Shown here piece after piece: positions 1-6,080 of a stretch of DNA of 6,080 bases; within the stretch, counting starts at the first letter, position 1, and the number at the start of each line of letters is the position of its first letter. This stretch comes from Candidatus Aminicenantota bacterium. GTDB lineage: Bacteria > Acidobacteriota > Aminicenantia > Aminicenantales > Aminicenantaceae. A program made the position numbers and the translations under genes. Where the stretch lies: assembly GCA_030670375.1 (NCBI GenBank), contig DAOVBT010000138.1, positions 1-6,080 on the forward strand, read 5' to 3'. Below the pieces are notes generated by a model that saw only the letters and a list, made by a program, of their open reading frames with translations, was not told the origin of the DNA and searched no databases.

Positions 1-1
1 G

Positions 2-715
2 GTTTTCCAGGACCTTTTGCATAGAGTGGATCATATTGCCCAAAGACTAGGAGTCTCGATGGCCAATGTTGCGTGCCGCTACGTCCTCGAGGAACCCGCT
101 GTCGGGGGTGTCATCATCGGGGCACATTTGGGGCAAACGGACCATATCCAGAACAATCTTCGTGTCTTCCAGTTCTCTCTCGATGAATTGAGCCGTTCCA
201 AGATCAGAGATGTTTTGGCAAGACTGAACCCTATCCCCGGGGATTGCGGGGATGAATACCGCCGGCCTCCGTTTCTCACGGCATCGGGGGATTTGAGCCA
301 TCATGTCGAATCGTTTCCTCTGCCTTATGAGTCCCGTGATTCGGAAGACGGCAGAACCGTTGTTTTAAGCGGCAAAGGCCGTGCCGTTCGTCGAGATGAC
401 CACATCACCATCTCCGCAACGGATGCGGCCTATGGCAACCGGGTCATCGGAGGACAGGACGTTGCGGCTCAGTTTCATTTTGTGGTCGACAAGATCGAAG
501 GAGCGCTAAACTCCCTTGGCGGCCGGTTGGAAGATATCGTTTGCACAAACGTACACATTCGTGAAGCGGCAGACGTGGAGGCTGTGGCTCGTGCCCATAT
601 GGAACGATTTTGCGGGATTCAGCTTGCGAACACAATGACCCGGGCAAAGCTTGAAAAAGAGGGGAGCCTGGTGGAGATACAAGCAGAGGCGGTCGTGAAA
701 AAGCCTGAGCGATAA
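2..715 (+). CDS. Aldo/keto reductase fused to a RidA/YjgF-like domain (C-terminal part, 5' end outside window)
   Basis: The frame is open to the left edge, so the start lies outside; 237 residues are visible and the TTG at 17 is only an internal codon. Roughly the first 105 visible residues are the C-terminal end of an aldo/keto reductase: a helix with GVSMANVACRYVL, then the strand and cofactor-loop region VGGVIIGAHLGQTDHIQNN, and a family tail with PIPGDCGDEYRRPPF. These enzymes are cytoplasmic NAD(P)H-dependent carbonyl reductases or sugar/alcohol dehydrogenases; the catalytic Tyr/Lys/His/Asp residues would lie off-window. The remaining about 125 residues are a RidA/YER057c/UK114-like domain: VVLSGKGR strand, the helix after QDVAAQFHFVVDKIEGAL, LEDIVCTNVHI, and the closing strand LVEIQAEAVV. 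By ungapped alignment, the position of E. coli RidA Arg105, needed for imine/enamine deamination, holds Asn (codon 629-631). The fusion itself is plainly in one frame. The substrate is unknown. The next gene begins 45 nt downstream. Confidence 0.88.
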   Translation, partial: VFQDLLHRVDHIAQRLGVSMANVACRYVLEEPAVGGVIIGAHLGQTDHIQNNLRVFQFSLDELSRSKIRDVLARLNPIPGDCGDEYRRPPFLTASGDLSHHVESFPLPYESRDSEDGRTVVLSGKGRAVRRDDHITISATDAAYGNRVIGGQDVAAQFHFVVDKIEGALNSLGGRLEDIVCTNVHIREAADVEAVARAHMERFCGIQLANTMTRAKLEKEGSLVEIQAEAVVKKPER

Positions 716-747
716 TTTATTGCCGTGTAATCGAGTAATTAAGAATT

Positions 748-753
748 GGGAGG
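748..753 (+). promoter_or_regulatory. Ribosome binding site deciding the DUF885 start
   Basis: GGGAGG lies 7 nt before the ATG at 761. The in-frame TTG at 746 sits immediately before this Shine-Dalgarno sequence and has no ribosome binding site of its own, so ATG 761 is the preferred start. It also gives a better signal peptide. Confidence 0.8.
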
Positions 754-760
754 AAATGAG

Positions 761-2380
761 ATGCAAATCTATCGAATGATGTGGCGAGTTTTATTTGTGT
801 TATACGTGGGTGTTTTTTTAAATATTGTGGCATTTAGCCAGAGCTCGGATGACGCCCATCAGGCACTGCTTAAACTGTACCAGGAGTTTGTTAAATTCCG
901 CAGAGCTGAGGTCATTGAGGGTATACCGGATTACAGTCCGGCTGTCATCTATGCTAAGGAAAAAGGCCTTGAGTCTTTCCGGCAACGGCTGTCTGCAATT
1001 TCTCATCAGGATTGGACAGTCTCAGAGAAAATCGATTACCTTTTGGTGCGAGCCAAGTTCAATGAGCTTGATTTCCAACTCCGCGTCACGCGTCCGTGGG
1101 CGCGAGACCCAGGCACCTATGTGGACATGGTATCCAGGATTCCCTTCGCCGATACGCCACTTTCTGAAGGATCGAAAAAAAGCCTACGGAATCGATTAAA
1201 AACTGTGCCTAAAATCCTGGAACAGGCAAAAGTCAACTTGACCGCTGTTGCGAAAGCTATGGCAGACATCACCATCCGCCGCCTCGAACGGTCCGACGGA
1301 GTGAACCAGGGCGAACCCCGACGCGAGGTGCCGCCAGAGGGCGTCATCGGTTGGTACAAAGAATTCATCCAGCGTTTATCCAAACATCATCCAGAACTTC
1401 TTGCCGATGCCAACCAGGCCCTTTCATCCGTAGAAGATTTCCGAGATTGGCTCAAGACAAATAAGAGCCGGATGACAGCATCGGTCAGTATCGGACTCGA
1501 CAATTACAATTGGTATCTTAAAAACGTCCGGTTGATGCCGTACACGGTCGAGGATGTGCTGAAAATTGCTGAGGTGGAATACTACCGCACTTGGGCATTC
1601 CTCAGGATCGAGCAGCACAGAAACCGCAGCCTGCCAGAGCTCGAGCCGGCATCGACGGCGGAAGAACACGAACGAAGAGTGCGGGAGTCAGAAACGCTTA
1701 TCCGGTCGTTTATCGACAAACATGATCTATTGACCATCCCCGACTATATGCCCCCTCAATTCGATACCGACGCTTTTTGGATCGTCCGGCCCGGGGGAAA
1801 ACGTCACTTCTGGGAAGAGATCACCTATCGTGATCCGCTCAATAATCATATCCACGCCTCGATTCCGGGGCACCGCTTCGATAATCTTATTCAGCGTCGC
1901 AATAAGCACCCGATTCGTGGAAGATATGGGGACGGTGGCAGGGCCGAAGGCTGGACCTTCTACCTGGAGGAGATGTTCCTTCAGGCTGGACTTTTGGATG
2001 ACCGTCCCCGAACGCGGGAACTTTTCTATATCGCCCAATTGAAGCGTGTGCTCAGAGTCCCTGCCGAGATAAAAATGCAGACAGGAGAGTTGACACTAGA
2101 ACAGGCCATCCAATATCTGATAGACGAAGTCCCGCTGATGGAGGAGAACCTTGCCCGCTATGACCTACAGATCTATCTCCGCCAGCCTGCCTACGGGATG
2201 ACATACTTAGCAGGCAAAGTGCAGTTCGAAAAACTCTTGTCCGACCGTGCCCGTCAATTGGGTAAGGATTTCGACCTGGGAAAATTCCATGATGAATTCC
2301 TTGCAGCCGGTTCGATTCCCATAATCCTGATCCGCTGGGAAATGACGGGCCTGGACGACGAAGTTAAGAAACTCTGGTAG
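761..2380 (+). CDS. Exported DUF885-family protein with altered active-site motif
   Basis: A 539-residue protein, of usual family length. Residues 1-26 look like a Sec signal peptide: Arg residues near the N-terminus, a hydrophobic core (VLFVLYVGVFLNIVAF) and likely cleavage after AFS. The rest follows the DUF885 pattern throughout: a helical N-terminal part, SRIPFADTP and TVPKILEQAKVNL near residues 125-160, the PGH motif at 369-371, EGWTFYLEE from Glu396, LTLEQAIQYL, and the C-terminal FDLGKFHDEFLAAGSIPI. DUF885 proteins are putative metallopeptidase-like hydrolases with an H-E-x-x-P-G-H motif (recalled from the family). Here it reads H365-A-S-I-P-G-H371, so the Glu is Ala. A later family His, in a D-x-G-x-H stretch before the E-Q-A-I helix, aligns with Gln440. 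The fold should be intact but the chemistry may be lost or changed. It is followed after 13 nt by the S9 peptidase gene, suggesting co-expression. Family assignment is firm; activity is not. Confidence 0.85.
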   Translation: MQIYRMMWRVLFVLYVGVFLNIVAFSQSSDDAHQALLKLYQEFVKFRRAEVIEGIPDYSPAVIYAKEKGLESFRQRLSAISHQDWTVSEKIDYLLVRAKFNELDFQLRVTRPWARDPGTYVDMVSRIPFADTPLSEGSKKSLRNRLKTVPKILEQAKVNLTAVAKAMADITIRRLERSDGVNQGEPRREVPPEGVIGWYKEFIQRLSKHHPELLADANQALSSVEDFRDWLKTNKSRMTASVSIGLDNYNWYLKNVRLMPYTVEDVLKIAEVEYYRTWAFLRIEQHRNRSLPELEPASTAEEHERRVRESETLIRSFIDKHDLLTIPDYMPPQFDTDAFWIVRPGGKRHFWEEITYRDPLNNHIHASIPGHRFDNLIQRRNKHPIRGRYGDGGRAEGWTFYLEEMFLQAGLLDDRPRTRELFYIAQLKRVLRVPAEIKMQTGELTLEQAIQYLIDEVPLMEENLARYDLQIYLRQPAYGMTYLAGKVQFEKLLSDRARQLGKDFDLGKFHDEFLAAGSIPIILIRWEMTGLDDEVKKLW

Positions 2381-2382
2381 AC

Positions 2383-2388
2383 AGGAGG
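2383..2388 (+). promoter_or_regulatory. Ribosome binding site for a TTG start of the S9 peptidase
   Basis: AGGAGG sits just after the upstream stop codon (TAG, 2378-2380) and 5 nt before TTG at 2394. No ATG lies at a suitable distance, and starting here yields a normal signal peptide (basic MRK, then a hydrophobic core). The TTG is therefore taken as the true initiation codon. Confidence 0.8.
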
Positions 2389-2393
2389 ATTCG

Positions 2394-4484
2394 TTGAGAA
2401 AAATCCAGTTTGTCTTGGCTGTATTTCTTGTCCTGACAGGTGTGCTTCTTGGGGATGATCTCACCTTGGAAAAGCTGTATCCCGATATACCGTTGATCGG
2501 TATTCCCCCCAGGGATGTTGTGTGGTCTCCCGATGAAAGCCGGTGCGCATTCCTGTGGAACAGCGAATCAGAGAGGATACTTAACCTGTTCAGCTTTTCC
2601 CCGGGATCCGAGGAAAAGCTGAAACAGTTGACATCTTTTGAAAAAGAGGGAATTGCGGGATTTTGCTGGGGCCGTACAGATGAAGAGATCTTTTTTCTTA
2701 AAGGAACGTCTGTTTTTGCCCTGGATGTAAACGGCCTGTCTATCAAAGAAATATGGAACAGTAAAAAAAGAATAAGATCCCTTTCTCGGTCTCCGGACTC
2801 GACGTATTTGAGTTATCTTCAGGGCAGGAACCTGTGGATACACAACCTCAAAACCGGCTCCTCTCCTCAGCTTACGGAATTCGATGCCGGGCACGAGGGG
2901 ATCAGCGGCTATTCCTGGTCACCGGATTCCACACGCATCTTGTTTTATTACCAGGATTATACTGGAATCAGACAAGTTGGGGTCCCTTTATTCGGCAAGG
3001 AGGATGTGCAGATAAGAAAGGTTCCCCGGCCTTTTCCAGGAGACCCGGTGAATAAAAAGAAGATTGGTGTTGTGGGCATTCCTCAAGGCAAAATCGATTG
3101 GGTTCCGAAAGAATTAGACAACTTATTGTCTTATTCGTGGTCTCCTTCAGGCAAAAAAATCCTCGTGGAAGAATCGACCCAATATGCCGGCAGAAGGAGT
3201 CTCTCTGTATGCGATGTGGAGAATATGACCACAAAAGAGGTTTTTTTGGAAGAGAGCCCTCTGTTTACCTTTTCCTGGTTATGGAGTTCGCAGTGGCTGG
3301 ATGACGATCGAATTGTCCTGACCTCGGATCGATCGGGTTTTTGCCATCTTTATTCTCTGGACCTAGAGTCTAAACAGCTCAAACAGCTGACATCAGGTGA
3401 ATGGGAAGTTTTGGACTTATTTCCTGCAAAAGGAGGAGAGCTTTATTTTATCGCCAATGAATCTCGTCCTGAAAACAGGGGGCTCTACAAAGTCCAACAA
3501 GGGATAGGAGAGATAAAAAGGCTGGGCGATAGGGATGGAGTATATAAACCTTATTTTTCGCGTTCGGGGAAAAACATCAGTGTTCTTTTTTCCGATGACA
3601 TGACGCCTTTTGATTTGTATCTTATCCAGGATGGTAGCCTAAAAAAAATTACAGAGTCTCCGCTTCCTGAGTTCAAGAAATATTCCTGGGTAAAAACGCA
3701 ATACCTGGATATCCCAAGCGGGAAGGATGGCACGAAAATAAGAGTGAAGATGATGTTTCCTGCTGACTTTGACCCAGATAATAAATATCCGGCTATCATC
3801 GGCTCTGTTTATTCAAACTCCATCCTCAACCAGTGGGGAGGCCGTGATTCGCACCCGACCTGGGGATTGGATCAGTATCTAGCCCAGGCGGAGAAATATG
3901 TTCTGATGAATGTGGATATCCGGGGGAGTCTCGGTTATGGAAGAAAATTCCGGGAGGACATGTTGAAGGGCTATGGAGTGGTGGATATCAAAGACCTGGA
4001 AGCTGCGGCCCTCTATTTGAAATCGTTGCCGTACATTATGCCGGACAAAATAGGCATCTGGGGATCGAGCTACGGCGGGCTTCTGACCTTGATGTCACTG
4101 TTTAAAAATCCGGGACTCTTCGCTTGTGGAGTTGCCGGTGCCCCGGCCACTAATGTCTTCCATGCTTTTCCCGGTCAGATGGAAGTGATGAAATCAGTTG
4201 AGGATATAAAAGCATATCAAGATTCTTCTGCTTATTTCTGGTCTCAGGGATTGGAAGCGCCGGTCATGATCATACACGGGATTTTAGACACGACCGTGCT
4301 GTTCATGGATTCTGTGAACCTGGTGCAAAAAATGATAAGGGAGGGCAAAGATGTCGATTTTGTGGTTCTTCCGGAATCAAGGCATGGCTGGGATTTGGGC
4401 CCTTCCTACCAAACCCTTTTTTATTTTAAAAAAATTATCTATTTTTTCGCGCAACATCTGAAAAACTTATATTTCTTGCTGTGA
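2394..4484 (+). CDS. Exported S9-family serine peptidase (prolyl oligopeptidase / dipeptidyl peptidase IV-like)
   Basis: A 696-residue protein, normal length for the family. Residues 1-20 form a Sec signal peptide, with likely cleavage near Gly20-Asp21. Residues about 25-440 are a beta-propeller with repeated blade signatures: WSPD near 44, SRSPDST near 130, WSPDST at 175, WSPSG at 249, and QLT turns near 77, 157 and 333. The C-terminal about 250 residues are an alpha/beta hydrolase: NVDIRGSLGYG near 510, nucleophile elbow G557-S-S559-Y-G-G with Ser559, Asp632 in HGILDTTV, and His664 in ESRHGW. All three triad residues are present, so an active enzyme that cleaves oligopeptides, often near proline or alanine, outside the cytoplasm is expected. 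I see no clear Arg/Glu-Glu anchor of true dipeptidyl peptidase IV, so exo- or endopeptidase action is undecided. It starts 13 nt after the DUF885 gene, and its 3' end overlaps the convergent membrane-protein gene by 50 nt. Confidence 0.93.
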   Translation: MRKIQFVLAVFLVLTGVLLGDDLTLEKLYPDIPLIGIPPRDVVWSPDESRCAFLWNSESERILNLFSFSPGSEEKLKQLTSFEKEGIAGFCWGRTDEEIFFLKGTSVFALDVNGLSIKEIWNSKKRIRSLSRSPDSTYLSYLQGRNLWIHNLKTGSSPQLTEFDAGHEGISGYSWSPDSTRILFYYQDYTGIRQVGVPLFGKEDVQIRKVPRPFPGDPVNKKKIGVVGIPQGKIDWVPKELDNLLSYSWSPSGKKILVEESTQYAGRRSLSVCDVENMTTKEVFLEESPLFTFSWLWSSQWLDDDRIVLTSDRSGFCHLYSLDLESKQLKQLTSGEWEVLDLFPAKGGELYFIANESRPENRGLYKVQQGIGEIKRLGDRDGVYKPYFSRSGKNISVLFSDDMTPFDLYLIQDGSLKKITESPLPEFKKYSWVKTQYLDIPSGKDGTKIRVKMMFPADFDPDNKYPAIIGSVYSNSILNQWGGRDSHPTWGLDQYLAQAEKYVLMNVDIRGSLGYGRKFREDMLKGYGVVDIKDLEAAALYLKSLPYIMPDKIGIWGSSYGGLLTLMSLFKNPGLFACGVAGAPATNVFHAFPGQMEVMKSVEDIKAYQDSSAYFWSQGLEAPVMIIHGILDTTVLFMDSVNLVQKMIREGKDVDFVVLPESRHGWDLGPSYQTLFYFKKIIYFFAQHLKNLYFLL

Positions 4485-5103
4485 AATCCTTTTGTTTACG
4501 TGATTTGTAATGACCTAAAAATAGAAAAAACCACCCCAGGACCAAAAATATTATTACGTGTATCGGGCTAGGTGGCGTCTCGCCTTCGAGGGCTTTCAAA
4601 AAAGGCTGGCTGGCAATTCCGCAGATAAACCACGCTGCAATCAACATGAACACGTAGCCCGCCAGTTTAAAATCTGCTGCTGCTGTGAACGTTCCCTCAT
4701 GAACCATACGTTCTTTGGCCCATAACCAAAGTATTCCGATGAAGAACAGTAAAATCAACGTTCCACCGATGCCGAATAATAGAGGGATATGCCCCAAAGA
4801 TCCTGCTGCCATGCCTGCAAACACCGCCAGAAATATTCCAACTCCATATTTCAGTACGGTCGATCCTTTTGCGCCTGAATAGAGCAGAATTCCGATTATG
4901 GCAACTATTGCCGCCAGAGGTACGCCGAGTAGCCCCCATATCATAGTCCAAGTTCCCTGGGCTGCCCACATCGTCAAATTAAGCTCATCCATGGTTAAAT
5001 TTCTGAAAGCCGAGTCCACAAAAACCGATCCAATCACTCCCCAGCCAATTGCCCAAATAATAGCAATCCAGAACAAGACCAAGCCAACTTTTTGTTTTGT
5101 CAT
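4435..5103 (-). CDS. Unrecognised six-pass integral membrane protein
   Basis: 222 residues starting at ATG (5101-5103) with a good ribosome binding site. I do not recognise the family. Hydrophobic segments are visible at about residues 6-29, 51-76, 85-104, 106-128, 147-165 and 181-198, with short loops. The segments are rich in Trp, Gly and Ile (for example WIAIIWAIGWGVIG and WFFLFLG). The C-terminal tail after residue 199 is strongly basic (YKSRKQK, ARKNR), which by the positive-inside rule suggests a cytoplasmic C-terminus and, with six segments, a cytoplasmic N-terminus. No catalytic or transporter signature is evident. It lies 110 nt downstream of a TRAP solute-binding gene on the same strand. 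However, six segments and this length do not match the TRAP small subunit DctQ (usually four segments), and it is far too short for DctM. Its last 50 nt, coding for the basic tail, overlap the S9 peptidase gene in antisense. Confidence 0.8.
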   Translation of the reverse strand: MTKQKVGLVLFWIAIIWAIGWGVIGSVFVDSAFRNLTMDELNLTMWAAQGTWTMIWGLLGVPLAAIVAIIGILLYSGAKGSTVLKYGVGIFLAVFAGMAAGSLGHIPLLFGIGGTLILLFFIGILWLWAKERMVHEGTFTAAADFKLAGYVFMLIAAWFICGIASQPFLKALEGETPPSPIHVIIFLVLGWFFLFLGHYKSRKQKDFTARNISFSDVARKNR

Positions 5104-5112
5104 TTTCCCTAA

Positions 5113-5119
5113 CTCCTTT
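5113..5119 (-). promoter_or_regulatory. Ribosome binding site of the membrane-protein gene
   Basis: Read on the minus strand, AAAGGAG lies 9 nt before the ATG at 5103. This supports that start and that the frame is a real gene. Confidence 0.7.
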
Positions 5120-5141
5120 GTTTTTTTTATTAATCCACCGA

Positions 5142-5171
5142 TTTATAGGAATAACCCTATCATATTGAAAA
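5142..5171 (-). promoter_or_regulatory. Possible sigma-70-like promoter for the membrane-protein gene
   Basis: On the minus strand a TTTTCA (-35-like, plus coordinates 5166-5171) is followed after 18 nt by TATAAA (-10-like, 5142-5147), placing a start site about 30 nt before the ATG. The spacer is AT-rich. Both boxes are imperfect and the region is AT-rich in general, so chance is a real alternative. If genuine, the membrane protein can be expressed separately from the TRAP receptor gene. Confidence 0.25.
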
Positions 5172-5213
5172 AGTCTTAGTCAATGGAACGAGAGGGAGAA
5201 TCCATTAAGTACG

Positions 5214-6080
5214 TTAGAGACCTCCGCGAGCCGTTAGAAAGGGCTGAAGCGAAACCATTGCCCGTGATGACGCCTTCTGCCTGAATAACATGATGCTGTC
5301 AAAGACCTCTTGGCTGAGCTTATCTTTAGAGGCGTGCTCCCTCATGATTTGGAAGGATGACTTTTTCAATTCTGTAAGTACGGCCTCCGGAAATTGCCTC
5401 AGTTGCACTCCATGATCTTTGATAAGAGTATCGAGGGCTGCGGTTCCCCTTGCCGTACATTCAGTAAGCCATTGATAGTTCAGCCACCTTGCTGCAGTTG
5501 AGATGATGGTTTTTAGATGGGGTGGAAGGGCTTCCCACTTATCAAGGTTGATTAACAGGTTAAATGGCACCGATGGTTCATGCCAGGCTGGATAATAATA
5601 GTACATGTATTGCTTGTGCAATCCAGTATTAAAATCGGAATCTGGATTCCCAAGTTCGAATGCATCCAGTTTGCCTGCCGAAAGCGAATTTTTTGCATTG
5701 TCACTCCAAGGCGCTACATCGTATGGCTCAGCGCCAACAGCCTTCATGGCTGCTGCCCCAAAGCCAGAGATGCGTATCTTGAGTCCCTTCAAGTCGTCGA
5801 TCGTGTTGATCTCTTTGGCGAACCAACCTCCCATCTGGATCCCTGTGTTTCCGGCTGGGAAATATTTGCATCCGATCTGTTCGTAGATATTATCAACGAG
5901 TTCTCGACCGCCACCGTATTCGATCCATGCGTTGTATTCCTGGGCAGTGAGGCCAAAAGGCATAATGAGGAAATCAGCAGCAGGAACTTTCTGCACCTTC
6001 GATCCACCTTCCAGTTCCGGAGGGGAGCATAGCAGATTGCCCCACAGCATCTCGATCTTTCCCCTACTAACATCCTCGAT
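5214..6080 (-). CDS. TRAP transporter solute-binding protein, DctP family, TakP-like (5' end outside window)
   Basis: The frame is open to the right edge, so the N-terminus with the signal peptide is missing; the ATG at 6050 is internal. The 288 visible residues begin with the RGKIEMLWGN strand, then PFGLTAQEYNAWIEYGGG, AGNTGIQMGGWFAKEI, DLKGLKIRISGF, KLDAFELGNPDSD, YYYYPAWHEP and INLDKWEALP. This order closely matches periplasmic receptors of the TakP type, which bind 2-oxo acids with sodium. Positions I equate with TakP's ligand/metal residues are kept for Gln (codon 5835-5837), Arg (5772-5774) and Glu (5655-5657), but the Trp usually next to that Glu is Leu here (5652-5654). The receptor would deliver a small organic acid to a DctQ/DctM sodium-driven permease. 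Neither subunit follows it downstream here, so they must lie upstream, elsewhere, or be absent. Family is near certain; the ligand is inferred. Confidence 0.92.
   Translation of the reverse strand: MEDVSRGKIEMLWGNLLCSPPELEGGSKVQKVPAADFLIMPFGLTAQEYNAWIEYGGGRELVDNIYEQIGCKYFPAGNTGIQMGGWFAKEINTIDDLKGLKIRISGFGAAAMKAVGAEPYDVAPWSDNAKNSLSAGKLDAFELGNPDSDFNTGLHKQYMYYYYPAWHEPSVPFNLLINLDKWEALPPHLKTIISTAARWLNYQWLTECTARGTAALDTLIKDHGVQLRQFPEAVLTELKKSSFQIMREHASKDKLSQEVFDSIMLFRQKASSRAMVSLQPFLTARGGL

Noticed and set aside
746..760. TTG at 746 as start of the DUF885 gene
   Set aside because: It lies directly before the GGGAGG ribosome binding site that serves ATG 761, and it has no Shine-Dalgarno sequence of its own.
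2207..2746. 179-residue minus-strand frame across the DUF885/S9 junction
   Set aside because: It is antisense to two confidently assigned genes, has no recognisable domain or ribosome binding site, and looks like a codon-usage shadow.
4435..5103. Reading the membrane protein as the TRAP small subunit DctQ
   Set aside because: It has about six rather than four membrane segments and lacks the typical DctQ layout; position alone is not enough.
5143..5160. ATAGG...CCTAT short palindrome as an operator
   Set aside because: A 5 bp arm in AT-rich DNA is expected by chance, and no regulator gene is nearby.
5182..5206. Inverted repeat AATGGA...TCCATT between the TRAP receptor and membrane-protein genes as a terminator
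   Set aside because: Only a 6 bp AT-rich stem with a 13 nt loop, and no T-run directly after it on the minus strand; too weak to annotate.
5580..6032. Plus-strand frame of 150 residues
   Set aside because: It is antisense to the strongly conserved TRAP receptor, with no family features.

Overview
The window looks like a chromosomal segment of a Gram-negative-type bacterium. It carries two proteins with Sec-type signal peptides, a TRAP-transporter solute receptor (which works in a periplasm), moderate base composition and clear Shine-Dalgarno sequences, one of them with a TTG start. Nothing in it fixes the lineage. The secreted DUF885 plus S9 peptidase pairing would suit an uncultured amino-acid or peptide-using anaerobe or marine bacterium, but that is only an inference. 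There are no RNA genes, mobile elements, CRISPR arrays or long repeats.

Left block (+ strand, 2-4484): three genes in the same direction with short gaps (45 and 13 nt), probably one transcription unit. The first is the C-terminal part of a fusion protein, aldo/keto reductase followed by a RidA/YjgF-like domain, cut by the window edge. Next is an exported DUF885 protein whose expected metal/catalytic motif is altered (His-Ala in place of His-Glu). Third is a complete exported S9 (prolyl oligopeptidase/dipeptidyl peptidase-like) serine peptidase with an intact Ser-Asp-His triad.

Right block (- strand, 6080-4435): the C-terminal 288 residues of a TakP-like DctP-family TRAP solute-binding protein, cut by the right edge, then a 222-residue protein with about six membrane segments that I do not recognise. 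The last 50 nt of this gene overlap the 3' end of the S9 peptidase gene tail to tail.

Functionally, the left block suggests processing of peptides outside the cytoplasm beside a cytoplasmic oxidoreductase. The right block suggests uptake of a small organic acid. No sequence evidence links the two blocks beyond adjacency. I see no convincing new multi-gene system. The points most worth checking are the altered active-site positions in the DUF885 protein and in the RidA-like domain.
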